This document shows, one piece after another, positions 1 to 9,966 of a stretch of DNA of 64,000 nt. Position 1 is the first letter of the stretch; each line of letters begins with the position of its first letter. The notes under the pieces are model-generated. The model was not told the DNA's origin, made no database searches, and saw only the letters and a list, made by a program, of their open reading frames with translations. The position numbers were made by a program, and so were the translations under genes. This DNA comes from Haliea sp. (lineage in GTDB: Bacteria > Pseudomonadota > Gammaproteobacteria > Pseudomonadales > Halieaceae): positions 1 to 64,000 of the forward strand of contig JADJAL010000028.1 of the NCBI GenBank assembly GCA_016704305.1, written 5' to 3'.

Positions 1-1
1 G

Positions 2-451
2 GGGCAAGTCAGCCAACACCCCGGGTTTCTCATCGCTGTCCTTTGTGCTGAGGGAATCATCGAACCGATGGGAGATAAAAAGCGTGTACATCAAGCCTGT
101 GACCCTGCAGCGTTCTTGGCCAGTGTTCAGGCATTGCGCAAGGGCTCTGGCAACATTACCAGCAAGAAGCCCGCTGCAAAATCGAAGCCCGAGGCAACTG
201 CAACGCCCAAGGCCAAGGAGAGCGCGACACCGAAGGCAAAGGCTCTATGTCCGTTTTTCCTTACGTTTCATCCACTTACTTCAAAAATACAGGAGGCTTC
301 TGTTTGCTCACCTTACTGCTCGTCCTCGCCGTGGTTCTGGGATTCATCTCAGGGTCCATCTGGCTTTTCACCGCCGCTGTTGGCGCACTCATGGTCAATA
401 TGTTCCCGATTCTCCTGGTGCTTCTGGCACTGGTTGCAGCGGCATTCTTGA
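2..451 (+). CDS. Partial hypothetical protein with Lys/Ala/Pro-rich tail
   Basis: The frame is open from the window edge, so the gene probably starts upstream; an internal ATG lies at 68. The middle part (roughly 68-250) reads like real protein, ending in a basic tail rich in Lys, Ala, Pro and Thr. After about 250 the translation turns Ser/Cys/Trp-rich and looks like a wrong frame. Either the gene really ends differently through a frameshift into the membrane-protein frame at 247, or it overlaps that gene. I recognise no family. Its position beside antirestriction and replication genes suggests a mobile-element accessory protein (inference). Confidence 0.4.
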   Translation, partial: GQVSQHPGFLIAVLCAEGIIEPMGDKKRVHQACDPAAFLASVQALRKGSGNITSKKPAAKSKPEATATPKAKESATPKAKALCPFFLTFHPLTSKIQEASVCSPYCSSSPWFWDSSQGPSGFSPPLLAHSWSICSRFSWCFWHWLQRHS

Positions 452-477
452 TCTTCAAGTACTACTACCGGAGATAA
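247..477 (+). CDS. Small two-segment membrane protein
   Basis: This frame encodes 76 residues. Two hydrophobic segments (about residues 18-42 and 48-70) are separated by a short linker, and the protein ends in a basic cluster (KYYYRR), so it is probably an inner-membrane protein. The ATG at 247 has no good ribosome site and overlaps the end of the upstream Lys-rich frame. It may therefore be the C-terminal half of one protein broken by a frameshift near 245. It is followed after 5 bases by another small gene with a good ribosome site, so the two are likely co-transcribed. No family recognised. Confidence 0.5.
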   Translation: MSVFPYVSSTYFKNTGGFCLLTLLLVLAVVLGFISGSIWLFTAAVGALMVNMFPILLVLLALVAAAFLIFKYYYRR

Positions 478-482
478 ACGCT

Positions 483-656
483 ATGCATTACGAAGACTAC
501 ATACCCGAAGCCCTGGACACCGTGTCTGCCTGGGACCTGCCGGAATCGGAGTTCACTGATGCCGTCAATGCACAGGCAAGACTGATGGCCGGACAGGGCC
601 TGGAGCCCAGCTTCAATCAGTCGATGCCCTCGCCCTACGCAACGATGCGTTTCTGA
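483..656 (+). CDS. Small acidic hypothetical protein
   Basis: This frame encodes 57 residues, starting MHYEDYIPEALD. The start is supported by GGAG 8 bases upstream, which overlaps the end of the preceding membrane-protein gene. The product is acidic and soluble, with no signal peptide. The short spacing to both neighbours suggests a run of small accessory genes read together (483, 714, 1032). No family recognised. Confidence 0.6.
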   Translation: MHYEDYIPEALDTVSAWDLPESEFTDAVNAQARLMAGQGLEPSFNQSMPSPYATMRF

Positions 657-713
657 TCATCCCACCGCTGTACCACCACCCTTCCACCTGAACTAACCAC
701 AAGGAGATCCACT

Positions 714-953
714 ATGACTCACCGCTCTCTGGCGGTGGTCGGTGCTCGCCTGGAAGAAATAGTTTCAACGCTTCCGGTAACCGCCACCACTGCCAGTGAG
801 CTGTTTGATCGGTACGAGGAGATCGCTATCGAGGTACTGGATTCGGAGCAAGGCAACTATGCGCCCGGCGCCCTGGAGGAGTACCTGAAGACCTACCTCT
901 ATCTCAAACAGCTCGAACTTGGCCTGATTCCTTTTCCTGAGCCGCAAGAATAG
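714..953 (+). CDS. Small hypothetical protein of the element
   Basis: This frame encodes 79 residues with an AAGGAG ribosome site 7 bases before the ATG. The product is acidic and predicted largely helical, with a Leu/Tyr-rich C-terminal half and no membrane segment or signal peptide. It lies between the 57-residue gene and the antirestriction gene on the same strand, so probably belongs to one accessory operon. I do not recognise the family. Confidence 0.7.
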   Translation: MTHRSLAVVGARLEEIVSTLPVTATTASELFDRYEEIAIEVLDSEQGNYAPGALEEYLKTYLYLKQLELGLIPFPEPQE

Positions 954-1031
954 TAACCACAAACTGCGGCACCTTCGGGTGTCGCCCTTCTTTCTTCCTT
1001 TATCTACATCAAACGATATGGAGTAACACCT

Positions 1032-1477
1032 ATGAACGACTTCAATGAAGAACCAGCGCAAGTAACCCGCACACTCATCCTGAGGACCAGCGCCTGTCAC
1101 ATACTGCCAAATTCTTTGGTGCTCACTTCCCGATGGTGATCGAGCCGATTATCTATCACATCACGGACCGGATGGCCGAGGCTTACCGGGGCGGCTACTG
1201 GCATTTTTTTTCCACCGTGGATAATCGTAGTGGCTGTAATGGCTTCTACATGGCCCCAGAGGGCGACCAGATATACCAGGTCAGCTGTGACAATTACTTT
1301 ACCGGTGAATTGTCAGCGGATGCTCTGGGGATCACGGCCTGCCTGTATGCGTACACCCACTGTTCATTCTCGCAGGACAAGGTGCTTGGCAGACTGATGG
1401 CGAACCACTACCACTGGCTGCGGGCGTTTGTGTTCGAGCATCCGGAGGTGGCGGCGATACTGGGGGCGATCGACTGA
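1032..1477 (+). pseudogene. ArdB/KlcA-family antirestriction protein, frameshifted
   Basis: Two frames together give one ArdB/KlcA-like protein. It starts at ATG 1032 (MNDFNEEPAQVTRTL), shifts frame near 1074-1082, then runs through EDQRLSHTAKFFG, GGYWHFF, GFYMAP and GELSADALGI to the stop at 1477. GGYW and the FYMAP / ELSADAxGI blocks are hallmarks of the family, which protects incoming mobile DNA against type I restriction (family knowledge). The length after repair, about 148 residues, is normal. It sits upstream of the iteron/primase region, as in plasmids and integrative elements. The break is a single base, so it could be real or an assembly error. Confidence 0.8.
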
Positions 1478-1628
1478 GGGGATTACGTCAGCCCACGCAC
1501 ATTTGCTTTAAATCGTCGTGATGCCGCATCTTTTATCGCGTACACGTTGTACCCACCGCTTGCACCGTTGTATCATATAGCCGAGTCCCACAATTTGGGC
1601 CTCGTTACTTGCGGCTTTTATGCAAGAC

Positions 1629-1771
1629 ATGCCATATCGGCAAACCCCACCCTAAGCCATCTCGGCAAAACCTAACCCATACGCCCTCGCGGCAGACCTA
1701 TACGCACTCGCGGCAAATTTGGACCTGAACGCCCTCGCGGCAATCCGGCCCTACACGCCCTCGCGTTTAAA
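1629..1771 (+). repeat. Iteron-like array of six degenerate direct repeats
   Basis: Six units start at 1629, 1654, 1681, 1702, 1729 and 1755, spaced 21-27 bases apart, with core acgccctcgcggcaa (the first two units read atgccatatcggcaa and aagccatctcggcaa). They fill the AT-richer gap (1478-1860) in front of the primase/helicase gene. Direct repeats at about two helical turns before a replication gene are typical of iteron origins, but an operator array is equally possible. The rest of the gap, 1478-1628, shows nothing I recognise. Confidence 0.6.
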
Positions 1772-1860
1772 TTATTCCCATATGCCCCTGCTGGCGAAGC
1801 GATTGAACAAACGGGCGTTCTGCTGTGCAGCGCGCTCTCATTTCACTTTGGGGGAATAAA

Positions 1861-4278
1861 ATGACAAGTAATACAGAAAAAGCCCACGAGCCTGCACAGA
1901 ATTCTGCGCCCGATGACGCAGCCGTGGATGTAGCGACCAATCAGTTCACCGAGCGCAAAGAGGAAGGCGCGACAGATTTCCCGGTGGACACCAACCCAGC
2001 TACCATCGATCTCGATATCGATATTGACGGCGGTAGTGCCGAACAAACGACAGTAGAAAGCCACTCGAGCAATCCGGTTCTCACCGACCACAACGCACCA
2101 GCAACCCAGGACGGGATCGCCCAAACATATGGCGGGCCAGAAACACAGGAACAGTATGTTCCGAGAGAAACCGCGAGTCATTTCGATCTGCGCCTATCAG
2201 CACCAGAGCAGGACCAGGAGGTTCGCGCTTCGGATACCATAATCGATATCGACACTACACAAGAGCAATTTGCGAGGGCGCTCAGCCGCCAGTTTGGCAC
2301 CAAATTTGTGCCTAGCCCTGACGGCGCCATACACACATTTCATGACCCTGTCGAAGAGGCCATCAATGAGGACGGATGGTATAAATTCGACGTCACGGGC
2401 GCTGCTGCATGTTCGGGTCCGTGCAAGAAGAACGGGTAACATTCTGGCATTCACCGCAGTTCAGCACTCTGCCGGAGACACAGCAAGAAGATATCAACCA
2501 ACGATTGCATAAGGCGCAGGAGCAGATAGCGGCTGGCCGGGAGCCAATTCAGCAGCCAATTCAGGACGATGTTGCGGTTTGCCCCGTGCGGGAGACGCCC
2601 GAAGAGGTCGCCGCACCAACGGCTATTACCGCCGAAGCAAGCATCGACCCAGTCGGTGATGAAAAGACTGCTGCTGCAGGATTGGAACGCGAAGCGGACA
2701 CTCGCCCTCGCATTGCCATTTTGCCGGGCAAGATACCGGAAAACCTGAGTAGCGCTGTCCAGGCGCTGGCTGGCATGCGTCCGCAGTCCGTTTACCAACG
2801 AGCTGAAATGCTATGCAGAATTGCAAATCCCCAGGAAGCAGTCGAAGCAGAGGGGTGCTCAATACCCAAAGACACGGTGCAAATTGTCACACTACAACGC
2901 GCAGGTCTCACAGTTGAGCTCAGTAGGGGGGCGCGGTGGGAACGACCCGACAAAGCTGGCGCATTGAAACCGTCGGATCCCTGCCCGAAAGTCATTGGTG
3001 CACTACTAGAAGCGATTGGCGAATGGCACGGTATCCCACATCTAGCCGGTACAAGCGAGACCCCGATACTCCGGGCAAATGGGACGTTATTGGCTAGGCC
3101 GGGTTATGACCCGCGACGCGCCACCTGTATGTGGAGGGCAACTTCCCGACGATTACGTTGCCGGACAAACCGGATTTGGAAGATGCCAAGCAGGCGGCAA
3201 CAGTACTCTTAGAGCCCTTCAGCGAATTTCCGTTCGTGGATTTGCGCCAGGACCAGTCGTGTGTACTCGCCTACATGTTTACGCTGGCTTTGCGAGCACA
3301 GCTGTCTACAGCACCATTAACCTGCGTTTCTGCCACTACACCCGGGTCCGGGAAGGGCTTACTGATCGAAGCGTGTAATCGCGCTATGCGCGGCCGTAAC
3401 GCAGCCACCATGCCGCCAGTACAAGGCAGTGCCGGTGAAGATGAGACGCGAAAGCGCATCACAGCGTTGCTCCTGAGAGGTATTCCGAGCATCAATATGG
3501 ACAACTGGACAAAGCCGATCGGTGGCGAGTCCATGAATACCCTGCTTACAACTACCGAGTGGACAGACCGACAGCTGGGTGCCAGCAGACCCGTCTCGGT
3601 ACCCGCCAATATCACGCTTGCCGCCACAGGTAACAATCTCAGCGTACGCGGCGATATGACCAGGAGAGCTATCCTGATCCAACTCGATCCCGGCATGGAG
3701 AGACCGGGTGCGCTCGCCTTCGCTGTCCCCGACCTGCTCGGGCACATCAAGCAGCACAGGGGCGAAATGTTGACCGCAGTGTTTACCATCCTCAAGGCTT
3801 TCCGCTTAGCGGGCTCGCCTGGAAGCGACAAACATCTCTTGGGACGCTTCGAGGAGTGGTCTGCTGCCGTCTGTGCCCCCTACGATGGATGGGTTTTCCG
3901 GACCCCATCCTGTCGCAGGAAAAACTGCGCGAAACAGGATCCCGAGGCGGAGAAACTGAGATGCTGCTGACCGCCTGGTGGGCTGCTCACAAGAACACAT
4001 GGATGACAGCGGGCAAGCTGATTGATACGCCCACCGGTGGGCCGATTCACAGCATTAACCAGGCCATCAGCGATCCAGTGCATGAAGCGCTCCTGGAAGT
4101 GGCGGCGGACAACCGAAACCAAATCAGTCGAAACTTGCTCGGGTGGTATCTACGTCGCAACGCCGGTCGGATAGCGGGCGGCTACAAACTCGAACCCAAA
4201 AACCGCACAGGCGAAAAGTCCAGGGCCTCGCGCGAATACAGGGTAGTAAAAATATCCACCACTGCGGGCAAGCCCTAA
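1861..4278 (+). pseudogene. Primase/helicase-like replication protein, broken by three frameshifts
   Basis: Four consecutive frames read as one protein of about 800 residues. The N-terminal part is acidic. Next comes a primase-like block (DGWYKFDVTG then FGS...WHS), continued after a shift near 2410. After a second shift near 3120 comes an ATPase with Walker A TTPGSGKGL and a conserved block around NLSVRGDMTRR. After a third shift near 3900 there is a basic C-terminal part (LLGWYLRRNAGRI). This layout matches plasmid or integrative-element primase-helicases that start replication. GGGGGAATAAA before ATG 1861 supports the start, and the iteron-like array lies just upstream. The family assignment is by motif pattern only. 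Confidence 0.75.
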
Positions 4279-4445
4279 TAGGGTTCTCGGGGTTTTGGGA
4301 ACTTTTTTAGCCGGTAAAAGTGGAAATTCGGGTTGCCGTGCAGCTCCATCGCGATTCCATTTTTCAACTTTTTCACTAGCCAACAAGAACCCCAAATTCC
4401 CCGAAAAACCATTCATCAATTGACCCATCACAAGAGGAACCATAT

Positions 4446-5640
4446 ATGTCCAAAGTAAAACTGAATCAGCATTTTGTCGACAATCCGCCGCCTGTGCCTT
4501 CGGGCAAGGCCAAAGTAGAACACTGCGACACCGCTCTCCCCGGTCTTCTGGGAACAGCGTGCAGTCAATCAGGAGTGGGGGTCATTCCGACTTCGCTACA
4601 AAAACACAGCCGGTAAAACTTCGTACGCATCCATCGGACGCTCATGCGATATCACCTTGGCAGACGCCCGGCAGAAGGCCAAAAAGCTCAAAGCGGAAAT
4701 CCAGCTCGGAGCAGATCCACAGGCCGAACTCAGGGAGAAACGGAAATCTCTGACATGGAATACCTTTTTCACCGACCACTACCTGCCCCACGTCAAGCAG
4801 CACAAGCGTTCCTGGGAGAATGACGCTGAGATGCACCGCCTGCGAATCACCGAGCAATTCGGCGATCTCCAGATCAACAAGTTCACGCGCCGCGAGGTAC
4901 AGCAGTGGCTGAATGAACTGCGTGAATCCGGGCTGGCACCGGCTTCATGTGACCATCATGGGAAATTGATACGCCATGCCCTAAACCTGGCCGTCTCGTG
5001 GGACCTGCTGGAAAGCAATCCCGTATCGGGGGTGAAGTTATTCGGCGGCGATAACCGGATCGAGAACGTCATGACCACTGAGCAGTTGCAACAGCTGATG
5101 GCCACGCTCGACAAGCCCAGCGATCGACGCAAGACGGCCAGCCAGGTGATCAAGCTCCTGTTGTTCACTGGCGCACGGGTCAACGAAGCATTGAATGCCA
5201 AGTGGTCGGATATCGATAAAAACAACCGCACCTGGACCGTGCAGGCCACCAACTCGAAAAGCAAGCAGCGCAGGTCGATCCCTCTCAATGATGCCGCAAT
5301 GGCATTACTGGATACGCTGAAGACCAAACGCAAATCGGAATGGCTGTTTATTAGCCGCCAGGGCGATGGCAGTCAGCGCATGACGACCATCAACAAGGTT
5401 TGGCAGGACATCCGCAAGGATGCCGGGTTGCCGTGGCTCAGGCTCCACGACTTGCGCCATAACTTTGCCTCGATGCTGGTCAACTCAGGCAGGACGCTGT
5501 ACGAGGTCCAGCAGATCCTGGGGCATTCCGATTCAAAGGTCACAGAGCGCTATGCACACCTGTCGACCAAAACGCTGCAGGATGCTGCCAATTCTGCCAG
5601 TACGTACCTGGACGCGGCGCTGGAGAAGACCGGCAAGTAA
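4446..5640 (+). pseudogene. Tyrosine recombinase (integrase), one N-terminal frameshift
   Basis: The N-terminus starts at ATG 4446 (MSKVKLNQHFVDNPPP, GKAKVEHCDT), shifts frame near 4546, and continues uninterrupted from EQRAVNQEWGS to the stop. The catalytic domain is complete: Arg in GARVNEAL, HxxR in LHDLRHNF, His in LGHSDSKVTERY and the tyrosine nucleophile in YAHLS. The N-terminal SAM-like core-binding domain lies at about residues 100-190. The family integrates elements into tRNA genes, and a tRNA 3' half at 9967-10011 is the likely att partner. The only damage is the single shift before the catalytic part, so activity cannot be excluded if it is an assembly error. Confidence 0.9.
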
Positions 5641-5719
5641 TCTGATCCTTACTCCACAAGGCCCTCGCAATGGGGGCCAATCCTTCCCTCTTCAAACACA
5701 ATCCCAACAGGAACTACCT

Positions 5720-6059
5720 ATGAAATATCTGAAGCAATCAGACCAGGCTATCGTGCCTGCAATTCAACAACCCTCCGCACCAACCATTATCATAATCCCC
5801 GAATCCGCTCTGCAGCATTATCCATTCCAATCCGGCAGCACGCCCCTACCCTTTTATCAACATCCACAAGAACCAACCCGCACCCGGGACAGAAGACTCG
5901 ACGACCTGATCCAGCTCAGAACGAGATTACCTGGCCGACGTCTTTGATGACTTCCTGCTCGCTACCCGGCGATTCTGTGGTGCCATCATCAGCTGGGTCC
6001 TCTGGCGGGTGGTAGTGCCGATTGCTGTAATCTGTGTGTTGATTGCGGCGCTGGCGTGA
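5720..6059 (+). pseudogene. Small membrane-anchored protein, frameshifted
   Basis: It begins at ATG 5720 (MKYLKQSDQAIVPAIQQ) after AGGAACTACCT. The first frame ends at 5947, but shifting near 5920 continues it as DYLADVFDDFLLATRRF followed by a hydrophobic segment (IISWVLWRVVVPIAVICV) to a stop at 6059. The joined product would be about 112 residues with one C-terminal membrane anchor. No family recognised. It follows the integrase by 80 bases on the same strand. Confidence 0.5.
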
Positions 6060-6301
6060 GTCTACCGAGGTGGCCCCCCGTAACTCCCCTTCGGTGATTT
6101 CACCACAATCAAGTGCCCGTGGAAATTTTTTTTGAGAGTACTTAAACCCTCTGAGCTACTTGCAGACAAAGTTATCATTGCTATCGAGGTGGCCCAGAAC
6201 AATAGCCAGTGCAATCAGTCCACTCTCCCATGACCGGGGTATACCCCGCGAAAGATTTGCGCAGAGCGAGCGAGACTGGGGCAGCTTTGGAGGGGGGATT
6301 G

Positions 6302-6438
6302 ATGATGCTCAATCGTTTGAACGAGTACCTGGACGACCCCCGCTGCAAATTCCCCGGCTATGCCTGCTGATGCGGGTATGGTTGGGGATGCTGTTACTTC
6401 TGTTTTTTTTTATCGTGCTGACAAGGCCCCTCCCATAG
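6302..6438 (+). pseudogene. Possible tiny membrane protein, frameshifted
   Basis: A strong purine-rich ribosome site (GGAGGGGGGATTG) precedes ATG 6302. The first frame gives 22 residues (MMLNRLNEYLDDPRCKFPG...) and stops at TGA 6368-6370. A one-base shift just before gives MRVWLGMLLLLFFFIVLTRP, a clear membrane segment, ending at 6438. The resemblance in layout to the gene at 5720 (soluble head, one C-terminal anchor) supports a real but broken gene. The evidence is modest. Confidence 0.35.
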
Positions 6439-6619
6439 GAGCCATACTTTTTTTGACCGTTTACTATATATCTGCCCGAAAATTTTTGGTCCATCCATTA
6501 AACCTGACACCCCCTGCACATCGCTTCACCCGCTTGAAAGAACTACGTGTGGATGTATACAGTTGCATGGTCATTTCGCCAGCCTGCTATTATCAAAACT
6601 GAACTCAAAGGAGTAACCC

Positions 6620-6927
6620 ATGAAGTTCCTCGCGTACCTATTGATTCTATTCAATGCCTCCGCATTCGCTGATACCTACATCGAAAATCCGGCAACAAAT
6701 GCCCGCCTGGATATTCCGATACCAAAGGACACTACTGCAGATCTTACAGCGATCAGCCCAAGCGAGTTCTGACGAAGACTGGGGAAAATGTCCTCCGGGT
6801 TGAGTAATACCAAGGGCAACTACTGCGTGAACAACGGCAAGCAGGATGATGTTATCGTGAAATCGGGGGACAAATGCCCACCGGGATACAGCAATACTCG
6901 CGGGGTTATTGTAAGAGCGCAGCATGA
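6620..6927 (+). pseudogene. Small secreted Cys-rich protein with CPPGxSNT repeats, frameshifted
   Basis: ATG 6620 has an excellent ribosome site (AAAGGAGTAACCC). The product starts with a signal peptide (MKFLAYLLILFNASAFA). The first frame stops at 6772. Shifting restores DEDWGKCPPG, then SNTKGNYCVNN, then a second KCPPGYSNTRG, ending YCKSAA at TGA 6925-6927 after another shift in a run of four G. Two copies of a CPPGxSNTxGxYC unit are therefore visible. This suggests an exported disulfide-containing protein of about 100 residues. Function unknown. Confidence 0.55.
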
Positions 6928-7109
6928 TGTGCAATAACGACTTTCTTGGCCAACCGCAGGTAGCCTGCTCTTTGCAGCGGAGGAAAATACACTATCTGTG
7001 GTTATCAGGCTAGACTGGACAAGCAGCTGGCAGAAAGTGTCTCGTAGGAAAATGGACCGAGTGGTCCCAAATGGTCTGACCATACAGGTAAAGAATGCGC
7101 TTACATTTT

Positions 7110-7373
7110 ACAATGTTCATTTTTATTACATTTCTCACTTTAGCTGCCTATTTCTATTTCGGGTCACTATCCCACAAAATAATAATTTCTGACCTCGAAT
7201 CGCTAGAAACAGTCAACCTTTCTATACCTCCAACAACGCACGAAGAGGCTGCTTATGCTGCTTTCGCCATGCCAGCAGTGAGATCCAGCATAATTTCTGC
7301 ACATCAAGATTACATTAGATGGGCATCTTCGACTGCAGAGTATCTACACGAAAAGCCACAGGCAATAGTCTGA
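7110..7373 (+). CDS. Hypothetical protein with N-terminal membrane segment
   Basis: About 87 residues are encoded from ATG 7110; an in-frame ATG at 7095 is also possible and neither start has a convincing ribosome site. The N-terminus is strongly hydrophobic (MFIFITFLTLAAYFYFG), followed by a polar region with no recognised motif. It may be a bitopic membrane or secreted protein. The base composition is AT-richer than the genes of the right half of the window. The following 7374-7569 contains nothing I can support. Confidence 0.4.
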   Translation, partial: TMFIFITFLTLAAYFYFGSLSHKIIISDLESLETVNLSIPPTTHEEAAYAAFAMPAVRSSIISAHQDYIRWASSTAEYLHEKPQAIV

Positions 7374-7569
7374 CGGCTACACTATAAAGATTACCAATAT
7401 TCAGAATACGAAAGAACGCCTGTGGCACAGTGGTGTTTCGTTCAAATATTCGACCCAGCTATATATGCTCCGTCGCATTTACCGACGAAAGCATAACGCT
7501 GCACGGCAGATACCTCCTGTGGATATGAGGGGAAATAATCTATCCGGTCTCTTAGTGGACTATCGAACG

Positions 7570-9459
7570 TTACTCCCACCTCTCCCTATTCCGTCTAATT
7601 CGCCACGTCCCTATTAGTATCAAAGTACCGCACATCATCAAGAGACCCCAGACAGAAATGACAGGTACCGGCTCGGCTCGTGATGTGACTATCTGTGGGT
7701 AAGAAGCGTTCACGACCTCAGTTAACCTTTGCAGTAGCGTAACATCGCTTTGGTCCAGGATCCCGTCACCGTTCAGATCTCCAGGATCGTTTGACCCACT
7801 CGCAAACCGAGGTATTATCCCCGCCAAAAACGTGACATCATCTGCGTCCACATCGCCGTCTCCATCCACATCGCCCATACCGCCCGGCTCTACCTCCTTT
7901 AGAAAGTAAATAACGCGGCTCTCACCAGAGCCAAGATACTGTCTTTCCATCCCTACGCCATATTTTTTCGAAGCAATACCGAAATTTGCTTCTTCTCCGA
8001 GCCCAAAGAGCTCGATTTTATAAAGCCCCGGTATCGCCAATGGAATTAGGAACTGCCTCAAAAGGCCGTCGCCCGAGTAGAACGCTCCTGAAGTCTCATT
8101 AAGAGCGCCGGTTGCAGCTGAATACCCCAACCGCCGGCCAAGTGGATCGGTGATGATAAAATCTGTTGGATCAAAGAAGCCCTGTACCCATTCGTTCAAC
8201 GACAGTGCCGTCGCGACATGGCCGCTTGTAATTTGATAAAGTAGCTCTGGAGAAAGGAGCGGAACTCTAGTTTTTTTAGGCTTACGGGAGGCCATGAAAA
8301 ACTGAACTCGGGTACAATTGAAACCTCCATAGACTCCCACTCATTCGGAACAAATCCTGCACCATTCTTATAGCCAGACTGCTCCGCTGCCCACTCGAGG
8401 AGTCCGACGCAGGTGAAATCGCCTTGTGCCCCCTTTTGCAATTCGGGAAGGAGTTCTCGTGGGTAATCGGAAAACTTTCCCAAGATAGCGGAAAGGAGCA
8501 TCTTTTCTACTGAGAATGATATCTCGCATGCTGTGGGCAAGTTGATCTGAGATTGGAACACTTGCATTTTGTGTGACGGTACTAGGCTCCCTTCCAGAGC
8601 ATCCCATTGGAACGTGTTTTAGGGTGGTAGTATTGCACGCCCCCATCTGCTTCGGGGGCGGCGTTATCGATTAACAACCGCTTCGGTTCCGGTCTTGTCG
8701 ACGTAGATCCCTTGAGGATATTTTACGTTTGACTCATAGACAAGATCGTCAACAACAACTGCGGCATGATCAAAACCAGGGATGTAGTTGAAGAAGCGCC
8801 CACCCCAAAACCACCCTGCCAACTATCTTCCCGAAAAAGCAACTCGGCTCCAAGCGATTTTATAGAAACATTGTCAATCGCGAAGCCGGCCGGCTCGTCT
8901 TTTATAGTTTCTATTCGAAAGCTTGCGATTTCACCTCCCTCTACTGTAAACGTTTGAACACCATTTGTAGTTCCTATCTTTTGTCCTATTTTTTTTTCCC
9001 ATCTTTGGCAAACCAAACTAAACGAACTGACCCAACTGCATCCAAATACCCAGCGTCCAAAGAAAAGCCTGCGACAAGCACAGGAGACGCTCCATCGTTA
9101 GGATCAACAAATCTACCTTCGATTGCTCCTTCAAATCTTGGTGATCCAGAAAGTACGGGGGCAGTAGGGTTGGAAGAATCTAAACTGATAAAGGGGGAAT
9201 CACCGCCAAATATTATGCCTTTATCTGCGTACTGATTCGTAATCGGGGAATCAACCGAAAACTCACTAAACGTGATCACTCTATCAGGATTTATAACCGA
9301 GTCTGAGATTGCATTCAGACTAATTTTCTGAGGGGCCTTTGCAAGCGAAACTGAGGAACTCGGCGTATCCGCAAGCGTGTTAGTCGAAAGTAGACTAAAT
9401 AGAAATATGCCAATTGGCGAAATGAAGGTGTTTTTCAAGGATAGGTTTGCTAGGTACAT
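7570..9459 (-). pseudogene. Secreted papain-like protein with dockerin-type repeats and IPTL-CTERM-like tail, multiply frameshifted
   Basis: Read from 9459 leftwards, pieces in changing frames form one protein of about 630 residues. They are: signal peptide; a PEP-CTERM-type beta domain (VITFSEFSVDSPITNQY, FAIDNVSIKSLGAEL); a block PGFDHAAVVVDDLVYES; DGGVQYYHP; a block DFTCVGLLEWAAEQSG; paired dockerin/EF-hand-like repeats (GDVDGDGDVDADDVT, GDLNGDGILDQSDVT); and a C-terminal sorting tail PVPVISVWGLL + hydrophobic stretch + RIRRNRE. The His and Cys blocks in this order fit a permuted papain-like (NlpC/P60-related) fold. The tail resembles the IPTLxxWG signal cut by exosortase H. Breaks lie near 8995 (a T run), 8810, 8670, 8597, 8475 and 8270 (an A run). 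GGAG precedes the start. Confidence 0.7.
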
Positions 9460-9504
9460 TATTACTCCATTCTTTCTGGTAGAAATTCCGTCTCAGGTAC
9501 TCAG

Positions 9505-9720
9505 ATGCTATATATAGTTATGGACAATTCTCAGACTAGCGGCGAGGGTGGAGGCGGTTTAGAACATTCGTACTCTGAGCGAAAAAAACCGACGCCGACA
9601 CCAATTGATGTGGTGCTGCACTCCAGCGTTTTGTGGGACCAGGTGAGACGGGGTGATAGTTCCTCCTTGAACGCGCTTCTTCAAATTATTCGTTCATTCT
9701 ATATAGCAGATATTCTTTAG
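9505..9720 (+). CDS. Short protein resembling the N-terminus of an ECF sigma factor
   Basis: Up to 71 residues, divergent from the gene at 9459; an internal ATG at 9520 is equally likely. The stretch LWDQVRRGDSSSLNALLQII is reminiscent of the first helix of ECF sigma factors of the kind often found near PEP-CTERM genes, but the sequence ends soon afterwards. If the reading is right, this is only a truncated fragment. It could also be a chance frame. Confidence 0.25.
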   Translation: MLYIVMDNSQTSGEGGGGLEHSYSERKKPTPTPIDVVLHSSVLWDQVRRGDSSSLNALLQIIRSFYIADIL

Positions 9721-9794
9721 AATGCAAGTTTGGTACCTGCGGTTGAATAATTGAATTCTGTATTGATATTGCCAAGCATCTCGGCCCAGGTTCG

Positions 9795-9938
9795 GAGTTC
9801 GGTTTCGAAAATCTCTTACGCTTCTTCGACTTACTCGCACCGACCCAGCAAACCGACCCGCCCCAAGTTCGGCCTGAGTTCGGTTTCGGTTCTGCAGCAA
9901 CCTGCCCGGAGAAAAATCTGTTACGTTTCTTCAGCTTG
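9795..9938 (+). repeat. Paired direct repeats beside the tRNA fragment
   Basis: A 13-base sequence (gagttcggtttcg) occurs exactly at 9795-9807 and 9876-9888. A 26-base sequence beginning aaaatct occurs at 9808-9833 and again, with 21 of 26 matching, at 9913-9938. They lie within 170 bases of the tRNA 3' fragment. Such repeats can be arm-type integrase binding sites (inference), or the trace of a local duplication. Confidence 0.5.
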
Positions 9939-9966
9939 CTGCCCGGGTTCAGCTCTCTCACTGCTT

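Noticed and set aside
6302..6438. In-frame TGA as a recoded (selenocysteine) codon
   Set aside because: No supporting structure; a one-base shift gives a clean membrane segment instead, in line with many similar breaks nearby.
8638..8660. Hairpin cgccccc/gggggcg as a terminator dividing two genes
   Set aside because: No T-tract on the minus strand, and the sequence translates across it (DGGVQYYHP) into a family-consistent protein when the frame is adjusted.
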